Assembly (NCBI GenBank): GCA_947381435.1
Contig: CANCVE010000025.1
Span: forward strand, 1-44,245
Source: Chitinophagaceae bacterium
GTDB lineage: Bacteria > Bacteroidota > Bacteroidia > Chitinophagales > Chitinophagaceae
DNA length: 44,245 bases
Direction of reading: 5' to 3'
Shown here: one piece after another, positions 18,433 through 24,954 of the stretch
Position numbering within the stretch: the first letter of the stretch is position 1
How the letters are laid out: each line of letters opens with the position of its first letter
Notes under the pieces: model-generated
The model's input: only the letters and a program-made list of their open reading frames with translations
Databases searched by the model: none
What the model was told of the DNA's origin: nothing
Made by a program: the position numbers and the translations under genes

Positions 18433-18640
18433 GGAAGCCCTTACAGAAGAAATGTTCAACTGAACGGAAACGTCGTAAGCTCTTACGGATGAAATGTTCA
18501 ACTGAACGGAAACGTCGTAAGCCCTTACGGATGAAATGTTCAACTGAACGGAAACGTCGTAAGCCCTTACGGAAGAAGGGTTCAGTTGAACGGAAGTTCG
18601 GTAAGCACTTACGGAACTTCCGTTCAACTGAACATCTATC
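18433..18640. repeat. Alternating palindrome array, exact 21-bp phase (array 2, ten sites)
   Basis: Two palindromes alternate every 21 bp. Type A, GTTCAACTGAAC, begins at 18454, 18496, 18538, 18580 and 18622. Type B, GTAAGCCCTTAC, begins at 18433 (one mismatch), 18475, 18517, 18559 and 18601. The two central bases vary (A: AC or GT; B: CC, CT or CA) while both arms stay intact, so palindromicity seems to be what is conserved. The array lies in the 720-bp spacer between rhaT and the GntR gene. Frames are open on both strands only because 42 is a multiple of three. The rest of the spacer is AT-rich with no gene seen. Confidence 0.93.
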
Positions 18641-18768
18641 GTTCTAAAGTAAAATTATCATCCAAAAGAAGAAGTGGGTAAGTGCGAATCTGGTTACTAT
18701 TAACCACTTATTTAGTGTACAATAGGCAAAGTTTCCATTTACTTTAGCTACCGCGTTAGATATTATCT

Positions 18769-18776
18769 TAATTTTG
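18769..18776 (+). promoter_or_regulatory. Candidate -7 element for the GntR gene
   Basis: TAATTTTG fits TAnnTTTG and lies 27 nt before the regulator's ATG. No clear -33 box. Confidence 0.45.
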
Positions 18777-18802
18777 AAGCCACCTCACTCAAGTTTCCAT
18801 TT

Positions 18803-19834
18803 ATGAAAAGAAAGGATTTATACAGCTTTATAGACATAAATTACTATTCTGCTACACCCAAATATTTGCAGCTTGCCAACGCTATCATAAAAGCTATTGA
18901 CGAAGGCAAATTGAAAAAGGATGAGTCCCTTCCCTCTTTAAATGAACTAGGTGATGAATTTGAGATAGCCCGTGCCACGGTGGAAAAGAGTTATAAGCAC
19001 CTGAAAAAGATTGGTGTGATAGCTTCTGTGCCAGGCAAAGGATATTTCATAAAGGGAGTACAAATAAGTAATCCACTAAAAATACTAATCTTATTCAATA
19101 AACTTAGCCCACACAAAAAGATTGTATACGATGCATTCGTGGCAAACATTGGCGATACGGCTTCTTTAGATTTATTTATTTATAACAATGACTTTTCCTT
19201 TTTTAAGAAGTTATTGACCACACGCATGAACGACTACACTCATTACGTAATACTTCCCCATTTTATGGAAGGTGGCAGCCGTGTTCATGAAATAATAAAT
19301 ACGATACCTAAAAACAAATTAATACTCCTCGACAAATTAGTTCCAGGCGTTACCGGCGAATTTGCTGCTATCTATGAGAACTTTGAAAAAGATATTTATC
19401 ACGCACTCGAGGAAGCACTAGATCAATTGAGTAAATATCATACACTAAAAATTATTTTTCCTGAATACACCCACTTCCCTACTGAAATTGTAACTGGATT
19501 TGAACGTTTTTGTGATGAATATGCCTTTAAGCATCAGATTGTAAGGAACTTAAAGGAAGCCCCTATCAATGCCGGAGAAGTGTTTATTACCTTGATGGAA
19601 GATGACCTTGTAGTACTTGTGGAAAGAATATTATCTACAAAACTTATTGTGGGCAAAGAAGTGGGTGTAATATCATACAATGAGTCTCCTTTAAAAAAGA
19701 TCATCTTAAACGGCATCACTACCATCTCGTCCGACTTCCAACTTATGGGAGAAAGAGCTGCAATGGCAATTCTACATCAATCAACTTCTCAAGAGGAGAT
19801 TCCGTTCTATTTAGCTTTGAGGGCTTCTTTGTAA
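18803..19834 (+). CDS. GntR-family transcriptional regulator (probable rhamnose regulator)
   Basis: 343 residues. The N-terminal winged helix (about 15-83) is typical GntR: PKYLQLANAIIKAIDEGKL, LPSLNELGDEFEIARATVEK, and GVIASVPGKGYFIKG. The remaining 260 residues resemble a LacI-type periplasmic-binding-like sensor domain (ILILFNKLSPHKKIVYDAF, GVISYNESPLKKIILNGITT), so a sugar effector is expected. It is divergent from the rhamnose operon, so control of that operon is the natural inference. The shared 720-bp region holds candidate -7 elements on both strands and the 21-bp palindromic array. Confidence 0.88.
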   Translation: MKRKDLYSFIDINYYSATPKYLQLANAIIKAIDEGKLKKDESLPSLNELGDEFEIARATVEKSYKHLKKIGVIASVPGKGYFIKGVQISNPLKILILFNKLSPHKKIVYDAFVANIGDTASLDLFIYNNDFSFFKKLLTTRMNDYTHYVILPHFMEGGSRVHEIINTIPKNKLILLDKLVPGVTGEFAAIYENFEKDIYHALEEALDQLSKYHTLKIIFPEYTHFPTEIVTGFERFCDEYAFKHQIVRNLKEAPINAGEVFITLMEDDLVVLVERILSTKLIVGKEVGVISYNESPLKKIILNGITTISSDFQLMGERAAMAILHQSTSQEEIPFYLALRASL

Positions 19835-19854
19835 ACAATATGGGTTAAATTAGT

Positions 19855-21252
19855 TTATTGCATACCATCAACACTAAACGAAACTTTGCCATTGGCAGTA
19901 ATCATGGTAATAATAGCGTTTTGCGTTAATGATATTTTTTGTGGCCTTAGTGCATCAACTTTTCCATTTACACGCACACCTTTAGTGGGAGAATAGTTAT
20001 TCAAATAGTTTTTAAGCGTGTTATTGCCTTGTGTCAACTGATCCTTTAGTGAGAAACGGCAGTTTTCTTTTATCTTCTTAGCAATCATTCCATGGGCAAC
20101 CCAATCACCCAACTTTAGTAACTTATTTCTAGAATCTAGTACAAAATCTACTTGATCCAAATAAACTTCCTGCTTTGTACTATCATATACAGGAATGCCA
20201 GAAAGATAAAATTTACCATTTACCGATCCTGTCATACCCAACTCTACAATCATTTTACCATCCTTACCCCACAATGCTACATCTGTAATAGTAACAGACC
20301 TACTGCCCGACTCGAATGGTTTTCCTGCAAAGTTTTGTTTCATTAAAGCAGCAGCAGATTCATACGTACAAATCCCTGTAACACTTACACCAAAATCGTC
20401 AGGCAACTTCTCGGATGCTAACAACAAAAGTTTGTTTTTATCAAAGCTAAGTGTAGGTTTTGAGTTTACCGTTGTTTCTAAAAAGGCTTTTAATCCCATA
20501 ACAATACTAATCTTCTTATTGGCCACCACCGCCTTATTAGTATACAACTCTAACGGCTGCATGGCAAACCATACATGGTAATCATTATTTACCTGTACCG
20601 GCTTACTTACCTGATCTAAGGCATTCAATACATAAGGCTTTATATCCAATGATTTCTCTATTGCATCGTCCACCATCTTACCAATTCTGCCTCTAAATAA
20701 TGCGATAGCTGGTTTAATAAGTAACGTAATAGGAATATCCTTACCTGCAATAGTAATACTTGGCGATTCTACCCAATCAATGCCACCAATTTGAGTATTA
20801 GTAGTAAGTTTCCAATTGCTGAATGTAACCAAACTACTCAGTTTGATATTTCCATTCAGATTCAATTCTTTAGTATCATATAGTGATACGCCAAATTTAT
20901 CAATACCATAACGAACCTTCACCCACACTTTCAAAGGCAATACCATGGTAAGCTTCCCTCCTTTCTCGTCAATCAGTATGGGAGCTTGTTTCCATATCTT
21001 CATCATCACATTATCATCCTCTAGTTTTTCATCATCATAAATAAGTCCATTAAGGTACTTATTAGTCTGAGTTTGCAAATCGGCAACAGAAACTTCCACG
21101 GGTAAATTAAGGTATGAAGTCTGTTTATCATACACAACTTCATTACTATAACTTGGTTCTGGCTTTAGTGCCTCAATCTTTTTTGAAGAACTACAACTAA
21201 ATAAAAAACTAATTACAATTAGGGAAAGAAAGGAAAAGAACGACTGTTTCAT
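19855..21252 (-). CDS. DUF4403 family lipoprotein
   Basis: 465 residues. A hydrophobic leader ends in a lipobox-like FLFSC with Cys20 followed by Ser residues, so it is a probable lipoprotein. The body matches DUF4403, including YLNLPVEVSVADLQTQTNKY near the start, IWKQAPI, LPLKVWVKVRYG, and late sections such as LDQVDFVLDSRNKLLKLGDW. DUF4403 is thought to adopt a tubular lipid-binding-like fold, but no function is established. It converges with the GntR gene, with only 20 bp between stop codons. Confidence 0.85.
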   Translation of the reverse strand: MKQSFFSFLSLIVISFLFSCSSSKKIEALKPEPSYSNEVVYDKQTSYLNLPVEVSVADLQTQTNKYLNGLIYDDEKLEDDNVMMKIWKQAPILIDEKGGKLTMVLPLKVWVKVRYGIDKFGVSLYDTKELNLNGNIKLSSLVTFSNWKLTTNTQIGGIDWVESPSITIAGKDIPITLLIKPAIALFRGRIGKMVDDAIEKSLDIKPYVLNALDQVSKPVQVNNDYHVWFAMQPLELYTNKAVVANKKISIVMGLKAFLETTVNSKPTLSFDKNKLLLLASEKLPDDFGVSVTGICTYESAAALMKQNFAGKPFESGSRSVTITDVALWGKDGKMIVELGMTGSVNGKFYLSGIPVYDSTKQEVYLDQVDFVLDSRNKLLKLGDWVAHGMIAKKIKENCRFSLKDQLTQGNNTLKNYLNNYSPTKGVRVNGKVDALRPQKISLTQNAIITMITANGKVSFSVDGMQ

Positions 21253-21336
21253 TAATTTAAAATGGTTTATGTATTATTGATTAAATGATTTGAATGAAAA
21301 AAAAGATTGATGTAAGTTTTACTACTAAAGAAGGAC

Positions 21337-21467
21337 ATTTTACCACAAGGAACACTAAGCTTTTAACCAAGAATAGGTATATATATTATTTTTTGTGTTG
21401 AAATATCAATTAGGACACAAACTCTCTGTGTTCTTTGTTTTTTTCCTTGTGTACTTTGTGGTAAAAT
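21337..21467. repeat. Long-range inverted repeat upstream of DUF4403 gene
   Basis: ATTTTACCACAAGGAACAC at 21337 is matched by GTGTACTTTGTGGTAAAAT ending at 21467 (16 of 19 positions pair), with about 90 bp between. Related wording (TTTACCACGAAGGACACGAG) occurs after the DUF5107 gene at about 8690. Likely a dispersed intergenic repeat; no gene inside. Confidence 0.6.
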
Positions 21468-21491
21468 GCTCATGAGAATAAATTAAAAAGC

Positions 21492-21908
21492 TTAGAACTG
21501 ACTATTATAGATGCTCAAGGCTTTATTTAAGTGTTTATTTGCTTTGCCATCAAGGTGAATACTAATAAAAATTGGCACAAAAGAAGCTGCAAACAATTTA
21601 CCACTAAGGTTATTATTATTATTCAAAGTAGCCAAGCCGCCTACAATTCCTGCAAACCAAAAGATCATTGGAATCTGAGAATATTTCTTACATGACTTAT
21701 AACAATTAAATTCTTTGAAAGCTGCTGGATTATTAATTAGTCTATCACTCAAATCGCAGAAAGGATGTATCTGACTATTTTGTGTAAAGCCCTGTTTGCC
21801 AACAAATATTTGATTAGGTTTCAGCAATTTTAAGGTACCAGAAGCATCTTGAGCAATAGCACCTATTGCAATGTTCATTATTACTATTAATAGTACTGCT
21901 TTTAGCAT
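21492..21908 (-). CDS. Small exported protein of unknown function
   Basis: 138 residues, not recognised as a named family. Residues 1-19 form a signal peptide (ending IGAIAQ). The middle contains two Cys pairs, PFCDLSD and NCYKSCKKY, then two hydrophobic stretches (IPMIFWFAGIVGGLATL and LFAASFVPIFISIHL), and it ends with HLNKALSIYN. The NKALxxYN ending resembles many uncharacterised Bacteroidota exported proteins. Composition is normal for the neighbourhood. Confidence 0.6.
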   Translation of the reverse strand: MLKAVLLIVIMNIAIGAIAQDASGTLKLLKPNQIFVGKQGFTQNSQIHPFCDLSDRLINNPAAFKEFNCYKSCKKYSQIPMIFWFAGIVGGLATLNNNNNLSGKLFAASFVPIFISIHLDGKANKHLNKALSIYNSQF

Positions 21909-22650
21909 GTTAAACTGTTTTGCGCAAAAATAGCTTTGTTCACTATATAACTAGCTGTTAAATAGTAGTTGGATTAATAACTCAACTTCCGCATATTTAT
22001 CAACACGATAGTAAAGCGTTTTCATTCAACACATTAAATACATAGAAAAATAAGGTAAGAAGCTTTGCACTTTAAGATCAAATAGTTGGGAGTATAAAAG
22101 TGATACTTTATATACAATGTGTCCTTTTATTTTTCAACCAAGCAGACTATGTTCCTTATATGCCTACTTAATAACTTGCTATTTAACTTTTTCAAAATAA
22201 TGTTGGCCAATGCTACGAAGTGGCATTCCTTATGTGTCCTTTTTCTTAACCCATTTGCAAATAAACCCTATGTTGCCTACTATATAACTTTTACCAAAAA
22301 TGTTAGTTAATGCTACGAAGTAGCATTAACTATGTGACCTTTTCTTAAACTATTTACAAGTAAAACCTATGTGATCTATGTCCCTATGAACCCTATGTGT
22401 TGAAACTCTTTACTTCTCCATAAGTTATATAACTTGGAAACATTTGCCCCCCAAATTTTTGACTATGTGCCTATGCAATCTATGTGATGAATCTCTTTAC
22501 TTCTCCATAAGTCATATAACTTTAAAACATTTTCCCCTAATCCTTAACTATGTGTTTAATTTTACTAAATGTGAAAATATATGCGTAACATTAGTTACTA
22601 ATTGGAAGATATGAATTTTACAAATGTTGTTGTGTATTCATAATAATAGG
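21909..22650. other. Repeat-rich spacer, no gene seen
   Basis: AT-rich spacer with degenerate CTATGTG-type repeats between about 22110 and 22560. A segment of about 40 bp (CTATGTGTTGAAACTC followed by TTACTTCTCCATAAGTTATA) occurs at 22393-22435 and, less perfectly, at 22480-22522; a third, inverted copy is at 33461-33510. A 63-codon open stretch at 22119-22310 overlaps these repeats and is not considered a gene. Confidence 0.6.
22305..22331. repeat. Perfect 12-bp stem hairpin with GAA loop
   Basis: AGTTAATGCTAC, GAA, GTAGCATTAACT. A related but weaker copy (CCAATGCTACGAAGTGGCATT) lies about 96 bp upstream. No downstream T-run suits a terminator, so its role is unknown. Confidence 0.6.
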
Positions 22651-22741
22651 GTCGCATAAAAGTTTTTCGCTTTATAAATTATGTTGCGAATGTAGAAACG
22701 CATATCAATGCGTCTTAAAAGCGAAAATCTTTTATGCACCC
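22651..22741. mobile_element. 91-bp hairpin MITE, copy 1
   Basis: Ends CGCATAAAAG and CTTTTATGCACC with arms of about 24 bp, and an inner hairpin AGACGCAT/ATGCGTCT (one base altered here). Flanked by the 9-bp direct repeat AATAATAGG at 22642-22650 and 22742-22750. It contains no coding capacity, so it would need a transposase elsewhere in the genome. Confidence 0.88.
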
Positions 22742-22779
22742 AATAATAGGGTTAAAACCAGATTACGCAACAGACTCGT

Positions 22780-22787
22780 TATATTTG
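22780..22787 (+). promoter_or_regulatory. Candidate -7 element for tRNA-Val
   Basis: TATATTTG fits the Bacteroidota consensus exactly and lies 15 nt upstream of the mature tRNA 5' end. Confidence 0.6.
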
Positions 22788-22802
22788 CCGCCACTATCAT
22801 TT

Positions 22803-22880
22803 GGATCGCTAGCTCAGTTGGTTTAGAGCACCACGTCGACAACGTGGGGGTCACTGGTTCGAGCCCAGTGCGATCCACCA
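22803..22880 (+). tRNA. tRNA-Val(GAC), CCA encoded
   Basis: A complete cloverleaf of 78 nt including CCA. The acceptor stem is GGATCGC/GCGATCC with discriminator A. The D-arm is GCTC-AGTTGGTTTA-GAGC, the anticodon stem CCACG/CGTGG with loop TCGACAA, the variable loop is short, and the T-arm is ACTGG-TTCGAGC-CCAGT. The anticodon at loop positions 34-36 is GAC, valine. Position 33, normally T, is C here, and T32-A38 can extend the stem. A TATATTTG promoter element lies just upstream. Confidence 0.93.
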
Positions 22881-22972
22881 TCCTAACCTTATACTTTTAA
22901 ATTCTCTTGAAGTCAACTTAATTGCATACAATATAGATCATTTGTAAATGCTTTTCTAATTGTATTTAATCC

Positions 22973-23063
22973 GGGCGCATAAAAGTTTTTCGCTTTATAA
23001 ATTATGCTGCGAATGTAGAGACGCATATCAATGCGTCTTAAAAGCGAAAATCTTTTATGCACC
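22973..23063. mobile_element. 91-bp hairpin MITE, copy 2
   Basis: Same element as copy 1, with the 9-bp target duplication ATTTAATCC at 22964-22972 and 23064-23072. It lies between tRNA-Val and the DUF4395 gene, ending 40 bp before that gene's candidate -7 element, so it may have altered the upstream promoter region. Confidence 0.88.
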
Positions 23064-23102
23064 ATTTAATCCCTACAAGATTTATAGATTAATTTAGAAA
23101 CC

Positions 23103-23110
23103 TATATTTG
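23103..23110 (+). promoter_or_regulatory. Candidate -7 element for DUF4395 gene
   Basis: TATATTTG, 18 nt before the ATG. The region where a -33 box should lie is just downstream of MITE copy 2, and no clear TTG box is visible. Confidence 0.5.
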
Positions 23111-23128
23111 CCTTTCAAATAATGGTAA

Positions 23129-23563
23129 ATGAGTATTACAAAAGCTAATCAGACAACAACAAATGAAAGTAAAGTACGACTAATAGCTTTTTTCGTATTC
23201 TTATCGAGTATAGTTTATTTAGCAACTAGCAACATCATCTTTCCTATTATCCTTGTAGTAGATTTCTTTTTACGTTCCTTCAATTTCGGACTTTACAGTC
23301 CATTTGGCATAATTAGCAATTGGGTAATAAGAGGCTTAAAACTTTCAGTTAAGCCTGTATATCTTCCTCCAAAGCGTTTTGCAGCCAGAGTTGGATTATT
23401 ATTTAGCTTTTCTATACTCATTCTACATTTACTAAGTGTTTCTGCAATTGGTATTACAGCCGTGGCAGGTGTACTTACGCTATGCGCTGCACTCGAAGCA
23501 TTTTTAAGTGTTTGTGTAGGTTGTTATGCGTATAGTTTTCTTATTCAATTAAAGGGCGCATAA
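23129..23563 (+). CDS. DUF4395 membrane protein with MITE-altered C-terminus
   Basis: 144 residues with four predicted membrane helices. It matches DUF4395: VVDFFLRSFNFG, PPKRFAARVGLLFS and ALEAFLSVCVGCYAYSFL with the family's conserved CVGC. The role of the family is unknown. The final codons GGC GCA TAA belong to MITE copy 3. Removing the element and one 9-bp duplicate would restore a C-terminus ending QLKLSK with a stop at 23664-23666. The insertion therefore changed only the last three residues and provided a new stop. The protein is probably still functional, because the change lies beyond the last helix. Confidence 0.85.
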   Translation: MSITKANQTTTNESKVRLIAFFVFLSSIVYLATSNIIFPIILVVDFFLRSFNFGLYSPFGIISNWVIRGLKLSVKPVYLPPKRFAARVGLLFSFSILILHLLSVSAIGITAVAGVLTLCAALEAFLSVCVGCYAYSFLIQLKGA

Positions 23564-23645
23564 AAGTTTTTCGCTTTATAAATTATGTTGCGAATGTAGA
23601 GACGCATATCAATGCGTCTTAAAAGCGAAAATCTTTTATGCACCC
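23555..23645. mobile_element. 91-bp hairpin MITE, copy 3 (inserted in DUF4395 3' end)
   Basis: Flanked by the perfect 9-bp duplication CAATTAAAG at 23546-23554 and 23646-23654. It starts GGCGCATAAAAG and ends TTTTATGCACCC. The TAA within GCATAAAAG is the present stop codon of the DUF4395 gene, and the whole hairpin follows as the 3' untranslated region. Confidence 0.92.
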
Positions 23646-23666
23646 CAATTAAAGCTTAGTAAATAA

Positions 23667-24086
23667 AAGTATTTTATTTGGCTATCTTCAGACAATTCTT
23701 TACAGTTAGTTTTAGAAAGTTAAAAACCACTCTTTCAAACAAAAATCTGTACAATCTTCGCTTAGATCTCCCGGTTTATCCTCCTTTGGGCTACCGTTAG
23801 GACACATCTTTATAGTTAGTTTTTGAAAGACCTCTTCGACAATTGCTTTGTGATAAAAAAGAGTGTCTTCTATTTGATTTCTCTGTTTTTTCTGTGCCTT
23901 CTGTGGCAAACATTTTATACAATTATGTAGAATTTCTTTGCCACTGAGGCACTGAGGTAACAGAAAAAGAGAAAGAATGGATTTCCGAAGAGGTCTAATA
24001 ATAAAAACCACACTTTGTTACTCAGATTTGTACAATCTTCGCTTAGATCTTCCAGTTTATCCTCCTGTGGGAGGAGGTAGGAGGTG
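23667..24086. other. Spacer with a duplicated segment, no gene seen
   Basis: A segment of about 65 bp containing GTACAATCTTCGCTTAGATC and then TTTATCCTCCT occurs twice (about 23715-23785 and 24001-24073). Between the copies an imperfect inverted repeat is built from TTTCTCTGTTTTTTCTGTGC and its degenerate complement around 23878-23976. A 99-codon open frame crosses this on the minus strand but coincides with the repeats and shows no protein-like features. Confidence 0.5.
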
Positions 24087-24097
24087 GGTCTAAAGTA

Positions 24098-24385
24098 TAG
24101 GGCAAACGCATATAAATTTAAAATGATTAAAATAGCCTAATACTCGCATCTTCACCAGTCCTTACATAAGCCACCTTAGGGAAATCCGGTTTTAGCGCAG
24201 CTAAAATTGAGAAAAATCCGAAGGGATATTTTTCTCAAAGGGTTAACCGTAGTGGCGTTGTTGCTTCTTTGCCCCTTTAGGGGTTGGGGCAGCTTGCCGG
24301 CTTTGAGGCAAAAAGATTTGAAATGAATCAATTTATTCAGTTTAGCCATAGTTCTATCAAAAATAAATTTATATGCGTTTGCCCC
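24098..24385. mobile_element. 288-bp non-autonomous element with 21-bp perfect terminal inverted repeats
   Basis: The 21 bases at 24100-24120 (starting GGGCAAACGC) are the exact reverse complement of 24364-24384 (ending GCGTTTGCCC). The element is bounded by the direct repeat GGTCTAAAGTA at 24087-24097 and 24386-24396, a likely target-site duplication of 9-11 bp. No coding frame is present. The interior holds three hairpins: TTTTAGCGCAGCTAAAA, GAGAAAAATCC paired with GGATATTTTTCTC, and GCCCCTTTAGGGG. The terminal sequence differs from the 91-bp MITE, so it is a separate family. Confidence 0.82.
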
Positions 24386-24404
24386 GGTCTAAAGTAAAGA
24401 AATG

Positions 24405-24495
24405 GGCGCATAAAAGTTTTTCACTTTATAAATTATGTTGCCAATATAGAGATGCATATCAATGCGTCTTAAAAGTGAAAATCTTTTATGCACCC
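24405..24495. mobile_element. 91-bp hairpin MITE, copy 4 (diverged)
   Basis: It carries several substitutions relative to the other copies and has an imperfect flanking duplication (AAAGAAATG / AGAGAAATA), consistent with greater age. A change in the left arm (CGC to CAC) is matched by the complementary change in the right arm (GCG to GTG). It sits 8 bp to the right of the 288-bp element's target duplication. Confidence 0.8.
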
Positions 24496-24540
24496 AGAGA
24501 AATAGTATTGGACCTCTTCGACAATATAGCTAATAACAAA

Positions 24541-24571
24541 AGAGGCTATCACAACAAATGTGATAGCCTCT
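24541..24571. terminator. Strong bidirectional intrinsic terminator
   Basis: A 13-bp perfect stem, AGAGGCTATCACA with TGTGATAGCCTCT and a 5-nt loop, flanked by AAAA on the left and TTTTT on the right. It ends the leftward transcript of the 24601 gene and would also stop rightward readthrough. Confidence 0.88.
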
Positions 24572-24600
24572 TTTTATAATGCTAAATTATAACTCATCAA

Positions 24601-24861
24601 TTACAAATTATAACTTATTCCTCTCTGTTTTAATTTCTTAGCAGCATAACTAATTCCACTTGCAGCAAGCATCAAACTCATGCCGCCATCAAAGGGAACT
24701 ACTGGTCCTCCATCTCCTATTGGACCATTGCCCGGTGAACCAGGACCACCAATACCTGGATCATCAGCAGGACTTTGGCCATTCACATTTACAGCAGTGA
24801 AGCAGATGCCAATCACCAATGCCAACCCTACTAACTTGGCGCTTTTTATAATCGTTTGCAT
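24601..24861 (-). CDS. Small exported protein with PID-CTERM-like tail
   Basis: 86 residues. A signal peptide (1-28, ending VNGQ) is followed by a Gly/Pro/Asp-rich linker (DDPGIGGPGSPGNGPIGDGG). A short C-terminal segment, VPFDGGMSLMLAASGISYAAKKLKQ, has a PxDGG motif, one hydrophobic helix and basic residues. This layout resembles the short C-terminal sorting/anchoring tails described in Bacteroidota (PID-CTERM-like; from memory). It follows the giant surface-protein gene by about 90 bp on the same strand and precedes a strong terminator, so the two may be co-transcribed. A role with the giant protein is inference. Confidence 0.65.
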   Translation of the reverse strand: MQTIIKSAKLVGLALVIGICFTAVNVNGQSPADDPGIGGPGSPGNGPIGDGGPVVPFDGGMSLMLAASGISYAAKKLKQRGISYNL

Positions 24862-24904
24862 ATTCTTAATGATTAATGTTTAATGTTTAAAAGTTAATGT
24901 TAGT

Positions 24905-24935
24905 AGGTTAGTGATTAATAATTAATCACTAACCT
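24905..24935. repeat. 15-bp perfect stem hairpin between giant gene and small gene
   Basis: AGGTTAGTGATTAAT and its exact complement ATTAATCACTAACCT around a single central base. It lies in the gap between two co-directional genes; flanking ATGTTTAATGTTTAA words are of the same simple kind. It has no T-run and may attenuate or be neutral. Confidence 0.7.
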
Positions 24936-24954
24936 CTAATCATTAATCTGAAGT

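Noticed and set aside
18411-18647. Arg/Lys-rich small protein of 78 codons
   Set aside because: The frame exists on both strands only because the palindromic repeat period is a multiple of three; no start context or non-repeat sequence.
22119-22310. 63-residue protein
   Set aside because: Overlaps degenerate CTATGTG repeats and a hairpin; composition not protein-like.
23712-24011. 99-residue minus-strand protein
   Set aside because: It lies on duplicated and inverted repeat text, and has no domain, signal or membrane pattern.
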